Positions 10,337-21,524 of a stretch of 64,000 nt of DNA are shown piece after piece. The notes below the pieces were generated by a model. The model made no database searches. It saw only the letters and a list, made by a program, of their open reading frames with translations, and was not told the DNA's origin. Position 1 is the stretch's first letter. Each line of letters starts with the position of its first letter. The stretch is taken from positions 52,840,144-52,904,143 of the forward strand of contig JAVIAB010000073.1 of assembly GCA_032433765.1 (NCBI GenBank). The letters run 5' to 3'. This DNA comes from Megaustenia siamemsis (taxonomy: Eukaryota; Mollusca; Gastropoda; Stylommatophora; Ariophantidae). Made by a program: the position numbers and the translations under genes.

Positions 10337-12147
10337 GCCTTAGTTCGAAAAAGAGTTAAAATGCTGATCAAAGAAGCTAAGCAAAGGAATTGGACAGAAT
10401 TCGGACAAAACATGAGCAGGGACTTCAAGACAGCCACAAGAGATTTCTACAAAGCAGTAAAAGCCACAAGAGCGAGAAAAGAAAACCATGATCCTACTGA
10501 GCTGATAAATGACAAAGACGGACAACCAATATCAAACAACCAATGTATGCAACAGAGATGGAAAGAATATTTTGAAGACCTGTTAAACATACCAACTACC
10601 AACAAGACAACAAAAACCACACTAGAACTCACAAATACTGAACCCAACATCATGAAAGAGGAAATAGAAGAAGTAATCAAATATGCACCAAGAAACAAAG
10701 CACCAGGGATAGATAACATTCCAATATAAATAATAGCAGCAGCGGGAGAAACAGGAATGCAATGGCTGCACAGAATATTTAATGCAGCATGGCACCAACA
10801 ACAAGCCCCAGAAGACTGGCAACAGGCAATCATCATACCAATATGGAAAAAGAAAGGTAGCAAAAGAGACTGCAATCAATATAGAGGTATATCTCTGCTC
10901 AGCCATGTAGGAAAGATATACGCCAAAATCTTGGAAAAAAGACTGAGACCAATAATAGAACTACAGTTAAGCGATTCTCAAATGGGGTTCCGAAAAAACA
11001 GAGGATGTACCGACGCACTATTCACACTAAAACAGCTTGCAGAAAAAACGACAGAACACAACCAAAACTTATACATAGCCTTCATTGACCAGGAAAAAGC
11101 ATTCGACAGAGTAAACAGAGAACAACTGTGGGAGATACTAACAACATACGGAGTAAGCCAACATCTAACCAACATTATTAAAAGTCTCTACGCCAACAGC
11201 AGCTGCAGGGTCAGAACAGCAACAGGCTACACAGACCACTTCGAAGTTAGATCAGGTGTAAGACAGGGGTGCGTACTATCCCCCCTACTGTTTATTACAT
11301 ACATGGACCATATATGCAAGCTAGCCAACCCATCAGAGACAGAGGAGATCAACGAGCTTCTATTTGCAGACGACCAGGCACTAATACATGAAACAATAGA
11401 AGACCTACAAGAACACTTAAACAAACTCAACATCTTAGGAACAAAATACAACATGAAAATCAACATCAACAAAACAGAAGTCATGAATGTCGCCAAAAAT
11501 AAACAGAACATCAACATAACTATAGAAGGCAGACAACTAAAACAAGTAGAGGAATTCAAATACCTAGGAAGTCTAATGACAAACGACAATTCCCAAACAG
11601 CAGAGATAGAATCAAGATGCAACAAAGCTTGTCAAATCATCGGACAGTTATCACCACTATTGTCCAACAAGGAAATAACTCTGGAGGCAAAACGAGCACT
11701 CTACAATACAATCTTCATTCCAACGTTGTGCTACCAATGCCAGACCTGGACTCTAGATGCAAGAACAATAAGAAAAATAACCTCTACAGAGATGAAATGT
11801 GTTAGACGAATGACAGGAAACAGTCTGAGAGATAAGATCAGAAATGTAGAACTGAGAAAAAAGCTAGGAATAGCCCCAGCCATAGAATATATAAGGAAAC
11901 AACAAATAAAATGGTTCGGCCACGTGACAAGGCAGAAAGAACAAAACACAACACAACGAGCCTTCAACAAACGTTGTGAGAACAACAGACCCAAGGGTCG
12001 ACCACGAAAAAGATGGATCGATGGAATATTAGAAGCACTAGGAAACATAACAGCAGCAGAGGCGAACAGAAGAGCAAAAGACCGCAAATTATATCTCCCC
12101 TCGACGCTGAAAGGCAGATGAGGAAGGAAAGGAGAAGAAGAAGAAGA
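10337..12147 (+). mobile_element. LINE family D, 5'-truncated copy inserted into another D copy
   Basis: The insertion is bounded by the 11-bp target duplication AGCTCTTCTAT at 10326-10336 and 12148-12158. It starts inside the coding region (no endonuclease domain) and ends in a short (GAA)n tail. Simple-repeat tails and 5' truncation are hallmarks of target-primed reverse transcription by RTE-like LINEs. The surrounding minus-strand sequence at 10262-10336 and 12148-12802 is contiguous family D once this insert is removed. Confidence 0.88.
10361..12121 (+). pseudogene. LINE family D reverse transcriptase, one nonsense codon
   Basis: The frame runs as one block except for a TAA at 10727-10729, where the family motif is 'DNIP(I/x)..IIAAAGETG'. 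It encodes the C-terminal part of a non-LTR retrotransposon polyprotein: a linker, then RT with 'KAPGIDNIP', 'IIIPIWKKKGSKRDC', 'YRGISLLSHVGKIYAKIL', motif A 'IAFIDQEKAFDRV', motif B 'GVRQGCVLSPLLF', motif C 'LLFADDQAL' (FADD, both catalytic Asp kept) and 'EFKYLGS'. The C-terminal region has 'RMTGNSLRDKIRN', 'KWFGHVTRQ' and 'KGRPRKRW'. No RNase H follows. A full element would carry an AP endonuclease upstream, absent here. The RT core looks recently active apart from the stop; mobility of this copy is excluded by truncation. Confidence 0.9.
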
Positions 12148-12802
12148 AGCTCTTCTATTCGCATCTGCTGCTGTAATGTTTCCCAGTGTTTCTAATATTC
12201 TGTCAATCCATATTTTTCGTGGTCGGCCCTTGAGTCTGATGTTCTGGCAACGTTTATTGAGGGCTCGTTGTGCTGTGTTTTGATCGTTCTACCTTGTCAC
12301 ATGGCCAAACCATTTTATCTGTTGTCTCTTTATACATTCTTGTATATTTATATATTTTGTTTTTATATTCTATAGCGAGGGTTATTACTAGTTTTTTTTT
12401 TAACTCAGTTCTTCATTTCTGATCTCATCTCTCAGATTGTTTCCTGTCATTAGGTTAACACATTTCTTCTCAGTAATGGTTATTTTTCTTATTATTCTTG
12501 CTTCTTGGGTCCAGAACTGGCATTGATAGCACAACGTTGGGATGAAGATCGTATTGTAGAATGTCTATTTTGTCTAGTTATTTCCTTGTTTGACAATAGT
12601 GGTGATAGCTGTCCAATGATATGACAAGCTTTGTTGCATCTTGAGTCTATCTCTGCAGTTTGTGAATTGTTGTTTGTCACTAGACTCGAATCTAGGTATT
12701 TAAATTCCTCTAATTGTTTCAGTTGTCTCGCGTCTATAGTTGTTTTGATGTTCTGTTTCTCTGTTACAATATTCATGACTTCTGATTTGTTGATGTTGAT
12801 TT
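12148..12802 (-). pseudogene. LINE family D (minus copy), middle piece
   Basis: The minus translation matches family D from the C-terminal region back to 'ININKSEVMNIV', including 'EFKYLDSSLVTNNNSQTAEI'. Stops and frameshifts are frequent. It is continuous with 10262-10336 and resumes at 13623 beyond a second insertion; the 10-bp string ATGTTGATTT is present on both sides (12793-12802 and 13623-13632). Confidence 0.85.
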
Positions 12803-12829
12803 CTCTCTCTCTCTCTCTGCAATCTATCT

Positions 12830-12870
<41 letters not shown>

Positions 12871-13197
12871 GATCAGGACTCAGAGTAGGATTCCAGACTC
12901 TCACATGAAGTCAGCTGTCAGGTTAAGTATGTTGATCGCCCCCACAGACAGAACATCACAATTAGAGTCTGCCAGATCCACTCCGATTGAACACCCGTTA
13001 AAACGTTACACTGTGTTCTGCGCCTGTGGCCCAGTGCATCCGATTTCAGCCAGCATTTTATTCAGGTTAGCTTTCCTTAGCCTTTGATTGTCCCCAATCT
13101 TCCTGCAAGGCAGCAGATTGTCTTTTCTGTAGGGGGATTCTGTCCTTAGATGGTCGGCCCTCCCAGGTTTACGAGCACCATCTGCCCGAGTCACTAG
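12803..13197 (-). mobile_element. 3' end of an RNase-H LINE (family E relative), inserted in LINE D
   Basis: It begins (3' end, minus strand) with a (GA)n/(TC)n tail, then a segment nearly identical to the 3' end of element E at 47262-47340 ('GCGATCA..GACTC..CAGAGTAGGATTCCAGACTCT'). Further in, the minus translation includes 'LNKMLAEIGCTGPQAQNTV', resembling the C-terminal cysteine/histidine region that follows RNase H in such LINEs. A 10-bp duplication flanks the whole 12803-13622 insert. Confidence 0.7.
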
Positions 13198-13615
13198 AGG
13201 TGACTAACACAGACATGCACACACAAAGATATGAGATGTTACTATCATAGACATGCACACAGCGATATGAGACATGACTAACACCGACACACATCAAGAT
13301 ATGACACATGACTAACATAAACATGCACATAAAGATATGAGATATAACTGACATAGACATGCACACACAAAGATATGAGATTTGACTAACATAGCCATGC
13401 TCACACAAGAATATGAGATATGATAAACACAGACATGAACACACAAAGATATGAGATATGACTAACATAAACATGCACACAAAGATATAAAATATCACCA
13501 ACCCAGACATGCACACACAAAGATATGACACATGACTAACACAGATACACACTAAGATATGAGATATTACTAAACTCCAACGGACATAAAGATATGAGAT
13601 ATGATTAACAAGACA
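13198..13615. repeat. ~36-38-bp minisatellite (AGATATGAGATATGACTAAC unit)
   Basis: About 11 degenerate copies of a unit containing 'AGATATGAGATATGACTAAC' followed by an ACAGACATGCACACACAA-like half. It sits at the 5' side of the inserted RNase-H LINE fragment and within the same target duplication, so it arrived with or expanded inside that insert. A minus frame of 201 codons (13169-13774) crosses it, rich in Val, Ser and Cys; I take this as a repeat artefact. Confidence 0.8.
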
Positions 13616-13622
13616 CATACCA

Positions 13623-14439
13623 ATGTTGATTTTCATGTTGTATTTTGTGCCTGTGGTGTTGAAATTATTTAAGTGTTTTTGTAGGTCTTCTATTTTTCCA
13701 TGTTTTAGTGCCTGATCGTATGCAAATAGAAGCTCTTTGATCACTTCTGTCTCTGTGGGTTGGCTAACTTGCATATATAGTTCATGTAAGTAATAAGCAA
13801 TTGGATGGATAGTAAGCCCTCTTGTCTTACACCTGATCTAACTTCGAAGTGGTAAGTGTAACCTTCTGCTGTTCTGACTGTGCAGGACTAAGTGAACAAC
13901 AGCTGCTGTTGATTTATATATTTTTAACTAGGTTAGGTAGATTTTGGCTTACTCCGTATGTTGTTAGTATCTCACACAGTGGTTCTATCTACTCGATCGA
14001 ATAAGATTTTTCCTGGTCAATGAAATCTATATACAAATTTTATTGTGTTCTGTCGTCTTTTCTACCAGCTGTTTTAAGGTGAATAGAGCATCAGTACATT
14101 TTTTTGTGTGGAAACCTTTTTGAGAATAGCTTAACTATAGTTATGTTATTGGCTCCATCCTTTTTTCTACAATTTTAGTGTATAACTTTCCCCATCTGTC
14201 TGAGGAAGCGATACCCCTATATGTGGATTGCAGTTTCTCTTGCTACCTTTGTTTTTCCATAATGGTACGATGACAGTTTGTTGCCAATCTTCTGGTGCCT
14301 TTTGTTGGTGCCATGCTGCATTGACTATTTTGTGCAGCTATGTAACTCCTGTTTCTCCTGCTGCTGCTATTATTTTTACTGGTATGTTATACGCGTATGC
14401 ATGTTCCCCAGTGCTTTATTTCTTAGTGACGAACTAAAA
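13623..14439 (-). pseudogene. LINE family D (minus copy), 5' piece
   Basis: It continues the minus-strand D element: the minus translation covers 'KELLFAYDQALKHGKIEDLQKHLN' (FADD mutated to FAYD) back through RT motifs B and A to the 'APGIDNIP' region, where it ends near 14439. Multiple stops and frameshifts. It is clearly more diverged than the plus-strand D copy that invaded it, which fits being the older insertion. Confidence 0.8.
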
Positions 14440-14569
14440 ATGTACAGTTAGACTATAAAATATCGCATGTGATACCTCGTTATCTAGCATGAGGGGAAAC
14501 CTTTCCGGGCTTCCCCCAATGTGTGTTTTTAAGTCAATACCTTATCTTAGGACTGACTCAGCTGGTCGG

Positions 14570-15248
14570 TAAGGGATAAACGTTTTATGCTCAAATAAAT
14601 CACAGAAAACTAATAAGAACTATGTATGAAGGAATGAAATGTAGTGTGGTGCATGAAGGGCAGCTTACAGAAGCATCTGAAATAAGAACATGAGTAATGC
14701 CTTCTTTCTCTTTCTATTGGACATAGATTGGATTATGAAAATAATTCAAAACAACAGAAATGGAATCCAGTGGTCACTGACCAAGCAACTTGGTGATTTA
14801 GACTCTGCTGATGATATAGCTCTCCTATCACATACCCATAAACAGATGCAAGATAAAATGAGCATACTTGATGAGAGATTACAATAGATGGGACTGAAAA
14901 AAATAGAGATAAGACTAAAATTATGAGAATTAATGTAGTTAGCAATAACCAAATAAAAATGGGAGAAATACCTCTACTAGACGTACAATCTTACATAAAT
15001 CTGGGCAGTAATATAGACAAAGAGGGAGGAACAGAAAATGATACCAAATTAAGGATATCAAAAGCTAGAGGAGCATTTGTTGCACGGGGAAACATATGGA
15101 AGTCCAAAGAAATTAGGTTCAATTCTAAAATTAAAATTTTCAACTCAAATGTTAAGTCAGTCCTATTATATGGCTGTGAAACATGGAGAACAACTAAAGT
15201 GACATTCATAATGATACAAACTGTCATTAATGGATGCTTACGCAGAAT
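14570..15248 (+). pseudogene. LINE family L4, reverse transcriptase piece
   Basis: Two frames (14690-14887 and 14923-15258) give RT motif C as 'QLGDLDSADDIALLSHT' (usual FADD or YADD changed to SADD), then 'SYINLGSNIDKEGG', 'KARGAFVARGNIWKSKEI' and 'VKSVLLYGCETWRTTKV'. These match a widespread animal non-LTR endonuclease-reverse transcriptase type. It is broken by a stop at 14887 and by a SINE at 15265. The element resumes at 15528. Confidence 0.8.
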
Positions 15249-15264
15249 AAAAGGATAGAAATAG

Positions 15265-15527
15265 TAACGTAGTAGGTAAAGAGCCCCCATCACGCAAAGT
15301 GGCGTATAGGGAATACGGTGTTAGTGACCATACATTTTAGAGACCTTCAGCACATATTTTTGGGGCAATGTGGTCATATTACGCCAGTGCCGCTTTACTT
15401 TCCCAGAAAAAAAATCCGGTACCCATTTAAGGCTGGGTGAACCCAGACGTCATCATCGGTTGGGATCGAACGATACCTCTTGTCCTTTGCAGTCCAGTTC
15501 ACTAACCACTGAGCTATCGCGGCTCCC
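15265..15527 (-). mobile_element. tRNA-derived SINE inserted in LINE L4
   Basis: Minus-strand copy with intact box A ('GATAGCTCAGTGGTTAGTG') and a box B variant ('GTTCGATCCC'). It is flanked by an imperfect 16-bp duplication starting AAAAGGAT (15249-15264 and 15528-15543, two mismatches). Removing the SINE rejoins the L4 reading frame around '..CLRRI(K)GWKWQDKITN', so the SINE is younger than the LINE. Confidence 0.93.
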
Positions 15528-15846
15528 AAAAGGATGGAAATGGCAGGACAAAATCACTAACATAGAATTATGGAAATGTACCAGTCAAATACCAGTGGAT
15601 AAAGAGATACAGCGAAGACGATGGCGCAGGATAGTACACACACTATGGAAGCCAACTGAATCCCCAGGGAAAAAGACAAAAGAAGAAGACCAAAGAATTC
15701 TTGGAGAAGACAGATAGAAGCAGAGATGAAGATGAAATGGAAGACATGGAACGATCTTAAAAGCATGGTAAGAAACAGAACGGCTTGGAAAGTGTTTGTT
15801 GAAGACTTATGCTCCATAGGGAGTTGAAAGGTAGAAGAAGAAATCA
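15528..15846 (+). pseudogene. LINE family L4, 3' piece
   Basis: The frame gives 'GWKWQDKITNIELW' and 'EIQRRRWRRIVHTLWKP', the post-RT tail of this LINE type ('..RRRWRWIGHTLRKP..'). It then runs through 'KTWNDLKSM..NRTAWKVFVEDLCSIGS' to a 3' end near 15846. Its reverse complement recurs at 19615-19985 and 51290-51895, which defines the family end. Confidence 0.8.
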
Positions 15847-15978
15847 CAGAAAAATGGAGATAGAATCCTTCAATAAAATCATACACCTTTAATGATGATC
15901 GGCACATCAACTACTTGTACATGTGGACAGGCGCCCCAGACTGCTGAACACACACTTCAAGACTGTACTGAATATAGT

Positions 15979-18890
15979 CATCATCATGTACCCTGCCGGT
16001 TGGCGTAGGCGATCATGCCCCTCCATAATCTTCTATCTACAGTGCATCGTATCAGTTCTGTTGTTGAATGTTTTCCATGCCATGACACCAAGCTATCCAG
16101 TATTTTCTCTCTTTGTCGTCCGCGATCTCTCTTTCCTTTTATTTTGCCAGTTGTAACCAAGTATTCCAATTTTCCTCTTCTCATGATGTGCCCGAAAAAT
16201 GTTGATTGCTTCTTTCTGGTGTTTTTTAAGAGCTCCCTTTTTGTGTTGGCCTCTTTGAGAACTTCCTCATTGGTCTTTTTATCTGTCCAGGGAACTTTCA
16301 ACATTCTTCTGAGAAATCCCATCTCTGTGGCCTCTAATCGTCTTTTCATTTATTTGTCTACTGTCCATGATTCGCTTCCATAGGTCAGAAAGCACCGATG
16401 AACTCTCTTTCTCATTTTTATTGACATAGATTGTTGCATAAGATATTTTTCATTTTCTGAAATGCTATTTTGGCCTGAGCTATTCTGCTTTTTATTTCTG
16501 TGGTGCATCTCCCATCTGATGTTATTATTGTGCCCAAGTATTTGAAACGTTGTACTTGTTTCAGATTTGTATCGTTTATTTTTATGCTGCATGATGGTGA
16601 TGATTGTTTCTTCGATATAACCATTACTTCTGTTTTCTTACTATTCAGACTGAGACCTTTCTTGTTGCTTTCTTCCACTATTATGTCTATCATTTCTTGT
16701 AGTTCGTTCTCTGTCTCTGCTATTAAGACTGTGTCATCCGCATATCGCAAATTATTTATGTTGTGACCGTTGACTTCAATTCCTTTTTTGTCTACTATTG
16801 ATCTCATAATATATTCGCTGTAAAGTGAAAACAAATCCGACGACAGAACACAGCCTTGTCTGACTCCTTGTTTTATATATTGGAATTGTCCTGTTTGGTT
16901 GTTAATTCGTATAGCTGCTGTTTGTTGCCAGTACATGTTTTTTATGATTCGCAGATCCTTGCCATCAATGTTTAATTTCTCCAGCATATTTATTATTTCT
17001 ACATGTTTTACTTTGTCAAATGCTTTTGTGTAGTCTATAACGCACATATATAGATCTTTCTTTACCTCTATAGATCTTTCTATCAATGTCCTTAAGATGT
17101 ATATAGCATTATTGGTGCCCTTTCCTTCCACAAATCCACATTGTTCTTCACTTATTTCTGGTTTTATTTTGTTCTTTACACGTCTCATAATTATTCTTAG
17201 TAATATTTTAGTCATATGGCTCATGAGACTAATAGTGCGATGGTCTTCACAATCAGTGGCGCCTGACTTCTTTGGTATGGCTACAAAGATAGATTTTAGT
17301 AGATCTTCGTGTATGTGTCCAGTGTTATATATGTCATTGAGTAGTTTTGTTATGACTTGTACTCCTAGCTCTCCTAATGCATTTATCTCTTCGATTGTTA
17401 TATTGTCGGGACCTGGAGCTTTGTCTCTTTTCATGTGTTGAATTGCGTCCTCCACTTCACTCTACATTATCGGTGGTCCTGTGTCTCCATTTGAATTGTT
17501 TAATTCTGGTCTTTCATCATCATAGAGTTGACTGATATATTCTGTCCATCTTTCCATTGTCTTCTCCTGTCCCATTATTATATTTCCTTCCTTTGATTTC
17601 ACACATCCTGAAACTTTGACTTCTTTTCTTCCTGTTAATTCATTTAACTGATTGTGCATAAATTTTGGGTCTTTCTTTTGTTGTTTTTCCATTTCTTCAC
17701 ATTTATGTTTTAACCATCCTTCCTTTGCTTCTCTGCACTTGTTTTGGATCTCTTTGTGCAATATTTTGTATGCTCGTTCTTCTTTCTTATGTTTTCTTCT
17801 TTCGTCCATTAGTTGTAATATTTCTTCTGTCATCCATTTCTTTTTGTTGATTCTTTTAGTCACTGGTATTATTTCTTTTGATGTTTGCTGAATCGATTGT
17901 TTGAGCATTCCCCACTGCTCCTGGATTTCCTGTATTTTCTCAATAGCATTATATCTATTTCGTACTATCGTGCTGTACTTATCACTCATCTGTTTATCTA
18001 CTCTTAGCATATCTAGTTCTAATTTTATATTTCTTGGTGATTTCTGTGCCTTCCGCAGTTTTATTCTTATCTTTCCAACTACTGGTACATGGTCACTATT
18101 ACAATCTGCTCCTGGCCTTGTTTTAACCGATGTTAGCCCATTCCTGAATCTTCTCTGTACCAGTATAAAATCAATTTGATTGTGTACTTTCTTGTCTGGG
18201 CTTTGCCATGTCCATAGTCGCCTAGGGTGTTGTTTGAACCAGGTGTTACCTATAATCATTTTATGTGTCTTTGCCCAATCTATCAATCTATCCCCTCTGT
18301 CATTCGTCTCGCCAAGGCCATGAACCCCTCCCCCCCCCAGTCACATTTTGCACTTTAGCCGTTCCTACCTTTGCATTGAAATCCCCTAATATAATAGTTA
18401 TTTCATGGGGTTTACACTGTTCCATGGTTGCCTTTAGCTCCTCGTAAAAAGTGTCAATGTCTTCTTCTTCGCTATTACCTGTTGGTGCATAAACTTGAAT
18501 TATGTTGATATCCATTGGTCTGCCACTCAATTTTACTAGCAGAATTCTGTCTGATACTGGCCAAAATCCTTTCACTGTTTTGCTTCTTTCTCTATCTAAC
18601 ATGATGCCTACACCTCTTTCGTGTGTGGTTCCTCCAGAGTAAATTATATTTCCACTGTTGCGTTGTAATAATCCTGCTCCTGTCCATCTCATTTCACATA
18701 GTCCCAAGATGTTCAATTTCATTCTCTTCATTTCTTGGTTGATGTTTTCTAGTTTTCCAACCTGGAATGCTGATCTAATGTTCCAAGTTCCTATTGCTAG
18801 TGTCTCTTTATTTTTGATCTTGCATACAGTTGCTTGATGACGATCGGGTGTCACCTGTAGCACATGACGCTCCCTACCGGACGAGGTGGC
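15979..18890 (-). mobile_element. RTE-type LINE (family A), near full length with 13-bp TSD
   Basis: This 2.9-kb minus-strand element has an exact 13-bp target duplication, TACTGAATATAGT, at 15966-15978 and 18891-18903. Its 3' end (plus-strand left end) is a short ATGATGATG simple repeat, typical of RTE elements. It encodes an AP-type endonuclease followed by reverse transcriptase, with no RNase H and no separate ORF1: the compact RTE plan of about 3 kb. Related 3' fragments lie at 32610-32995 and 35140-35770, and families B and C share its architecture. It is the best-preserved autonomous-type element in the window. Confidence 0.93.
15984..18865 (-). pseudogene. RTE-type endonuclease/reverse transcriptase, broken by a few lesions
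   Basis: The endonuclease begins near 18825 with 'LAIGTWNIRSAFQVGKLE' and includes 'ILGLCEMRWTGAG', 'GVGIMLDRER', 'INIIQVYAPTGN' and 'ITIILGDFNAKVG' (catalytic Asn, Glu, Asp/Asn visible). A frameshift falls in a G-run around 18331-18340. The next block (17462-18286) has 'LIDWAKTHKMIIGNTWF' and 'NQIDFILVQRRFR', then a linker. A stop at 17462 separates it from the RT block (16418-17455): 'RDKAPGPDNI', motif A 'MCVIDYTKAFDKV', motif B 'GVRQGCVLSSDLF', motif C 'NLRYADDTVLIA' intact, 'RFKYLGTIIT'. The tail (15984-16592) has 'LRRMLKVPWTDKKTNEEV' and 'FFGHIMRRGKLEYLV'. The similarity to BovB/RTE proteins is from memory of the family; no search was run. Confidence 0.9.
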
Positions 18891-18904
18891 TACTGAATAT
18901 AGTA

Positions 18905-19610
18905 GACTGAGGAAAATCCATTGGCCCATAGATATAACACTACAGACAAAACTATATGGGCCACTGCAAGAATTACAAAAGACAGTAAAATTTATGCAGG
19001 AAACGACATTGCTGATATAGACAATACTTCTAGAGAACGAAAGATAGATAGGTAGATACACCTTTATAATTTGGCTGAAGGTGTTTACACAACACGGTTG
19101 TTCGTAATTGTTAGTGCAAACACATGATGAGTCTACAAAGGATAACTTGAAAATGTACGGCTACTCTAGAGGAGGAAGTGTTTATTATACGCAGTTATTG
19201 GGAAAACACAATCGATAGTCATGACATCAGCAATACCTGGAGAAGTTTGGAGGCCGACATCCGCTGAGCAAGTCAAGTGTTATTATTTTTGTGAGAGAAA
19301 GGGAGAATGAATTTACCGAACAAACTACAAACCATAGACGCCTTGGAAGAAAACATCACCACAAGAATTCATACAGTAGAAGCGGACTTAACTGTCAAGG
19401 ACTTTCCAAAATATGGTTCGCTTTGTTCAATCATAACTATCTATAATGATTATAATTCAATCATGTTTTGACGAATATGGTTGTCACTTCCATATGTCAT
19501 CACAATTCTAACAAAATAATGTAAGTCCGCTTCAAATTTCTTTGCAATACTCGTCACTGACAAAACCATTCAAGAATTCCCAAATTCGGTAATGAATCTC
19601 TCTCTCTCCC
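18905..19610. other. No recognisable feature
   Basis: Spacer with a short GATA-type run near 19045-19060. Nothing further is supportable. Confidence 0.4.
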
Positions 19611-19614
19611 CCTC

Positions 19615-19985
19615 CGTCTCTTCTACCTTTCAGCTCCTTGTGGAGCATAGGTCTTCAATAAAAACTTTCCAAGCCGTTCTGTTTCTGCCATTCTTTTAAG
19701 ATCATTCCATATCTTCCCCATCATCTTCATCTCTGCTTCTATCTGTCTTCTCCGAGAATTTTTAGTCTTTCTCTTTGTTTTTTCCCCTGGGGATTCCAAA
19801 AAAGGGTCTGTTGTATAATACTCTCAGATGGCTTCTGCAGCGTGTGTCCTATCTAGCGCCATCGCCTTCGCTGTATCTCTTTATCCACTGGTATTTGACT
19901 GTACATTTCCATAATTCTATGTTAGTGATTTTGCCCTGCCATTTCCATCCTTTTATTCAGCGTAAGCATCCATTAATTCTGTGAT
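19615..19985 (-). pseudogene. LINE family L4, 3' fragment
   Basis: Reverse complement of the 3' end of L4 (compare 15540-15846): 'CAGCTCCTTGTGGAGCATAG', 'TTTCCAAGCCGTTCTG' and 'CCATTCTTTTAAGATCATTC' all recur, as does the upstream 'CCATTTCCATCCTTTTATTC'. Strongly 5' truncated and without an intact frame. Confidence 0.8.
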
Positions 19986-20100
19986 GAATGAGCCACTTTA
20001 TACTCTGAAGACTAGATTTTCAATTAAAATGTTAGAATGACCTTTGAAAGGCATGATAAGTTTGGGAATGAGATTATTGAAGTCGAAGGCGGTGAACTTA

Positions 20101-21280
20101 GTGTTTATTGAACACGATGATGGTAAAGCTGACATGTAATGAACCAAGTCATGGACAAGTTTGTTTAATGAGGCAGGTGGTTTGAAAGCTGATATGTAAT
20201 GAACCAAGTCATGGACACGTTTGTTTCATGAGGCAGGTGGTTTGAAAGCTGATATGTAATGAACCAAGTCATGTAAAAGTTTGTTTAATGAGGCAGGTGG
20301 TTTGAAAGCTGATATGTAATGAACCAAGTCATGTAAAAGTTTGTTTAATGAGGCAGGTGGTTTGAAAGCTGACATGTAATGAACCAAGTCATGTAAAAGT
20401 TTGTTTAATGAGGCAGGTGGTTTGAAAGCTGATATGTAATGAACCAAGTCATGGACAAGTTTGTTTAATGAGGCAGGTGGTTTTAAAGCTGATATGTAAT
20501 GAACCAAGTCATGGACAAGTTTGTTTAATGAGGCAGGTGGTTTTAAAGCTGATATGTAATGAACCAAGTCATGGAAAAGTTTGTTTAATGAGGCAGGTGG
20601 TTTGAAAGCTGACATGTAATGAACCAAGTCATGTAAAAGTTTGTTTAATGAGGCAGGTGGTTTGAAAGCTGATATGTAATGAACCAAGTCATGTAAAAGT
20701 TTGTTTAATGAGGCAGGTGGTTTGAAAGCTGATATGTAATGAACCAAGTCATGTAAAAGTTTGTTTAATGAGGCAGGTGGTTTTAAAGCTGACATGTAAT
20801 GAACCAAGTCATGTAAAAGTTTGTTTAATGAGGCAGGTGGTTTGAAAGCTGATATGTAATGAACCAAGTCATGGACAAGTTTGTTTAATGAGGCAGGTGG
20901 TTTTAAAGCTGATATGTAATGAACCAAGTCATGGAAAAGTTTGTTTAATGAGGCAGGTGGTTTGAAAGCTGACATGTAATGAACCAAGTCATGTAAAAGT
21001 TTGTTTAATGAGGCAGGTGGTTTGAAAGCTGATATGTAATGAACCAAGTCATGGAAAAGTTTGTTTAATGAGGCAGGTGGTTTGAAAGCTGATATGTAAT
21101 GAACCAAGTCATGTAAAAGTTTGTTTAATGAGGCAGGTGGTTTGAAAGCTGATATGTAATGAACCAAGTCATGTAAAAGTTTGTTTAATGAGGCAGGTGG
21201 TTTGAAAGCTGATATGTAATGAACCAAGTCATGGACAAGTTTGTTTAATGAGGCAGGTGGTTTTAAAGCTGATATTTGTT
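20101..21280. repeat. 60-bp tandem array (about 20 units)
   Basis: Units of exactly 60 bp with 'TTTGTTTAATGAGGCAGGTG' at the start. Three variable sites mark units: GATATG/GACATG, ATGTAAAAGT/ATGGACAAGT/ATGGAAAAGT and TTTGAAAGC/TTTTAAAGC. The first unit (20101) is diverged. Since 60 is a multiple of three, the minus strand is open for 365 codons (20226-21323) with a 20-residue period, 'NKLLHDLVHYISAFKPPASL'. I treat the frame as incidental: no signal peptide, no flanking coding homology and near-zero sequence decay, as expected of young satellite DNA. A repetitive protein cannot be ruled out from sequence alone. Confidence 0.92.
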
Positions 21281-21382
21281 GTATGTTGAATCTTAAAGGC
21301 AAACGACTTGGCAAATTGCCCATTAAGGGAATACTCTTTAGAATTCATAACGAGTTGCCCAATCAGGCATGCTAACATTCGT

Positions 21383-21520
21383 GTATATATATGTGTGTGT
21401 GTGTATGTGCGAGAGAGAGAGAGAGAGTATGTATGTGCGAGAGAGTATGAGTTTGAATGTATGTATAATACATTGCGTCGAGTGTGTGTGTGTGTATCTC
21501 TGTGTGTGTGTGTTTCCGCG
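21383..21520. repeat. (GT)n and (GA)n microsatellites
   Basis: Interleaved runs of GT/TATG and GAGA dinucleotides (for example 21390-21427 and 21483-21510). The small open frames over this stretch are artefacts of low complexity. Confidence 0.85.
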
Positions 21521-21524
21521 AGCA

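Noticed and set aside
20226..21323. 365-codon minus frame of a 20-residue repeat
   Set aside because: Unit length 60 is a multiple of three, so the frame follows from the array. The non-repeat ends show no coding signature. Kept only as a repeat.
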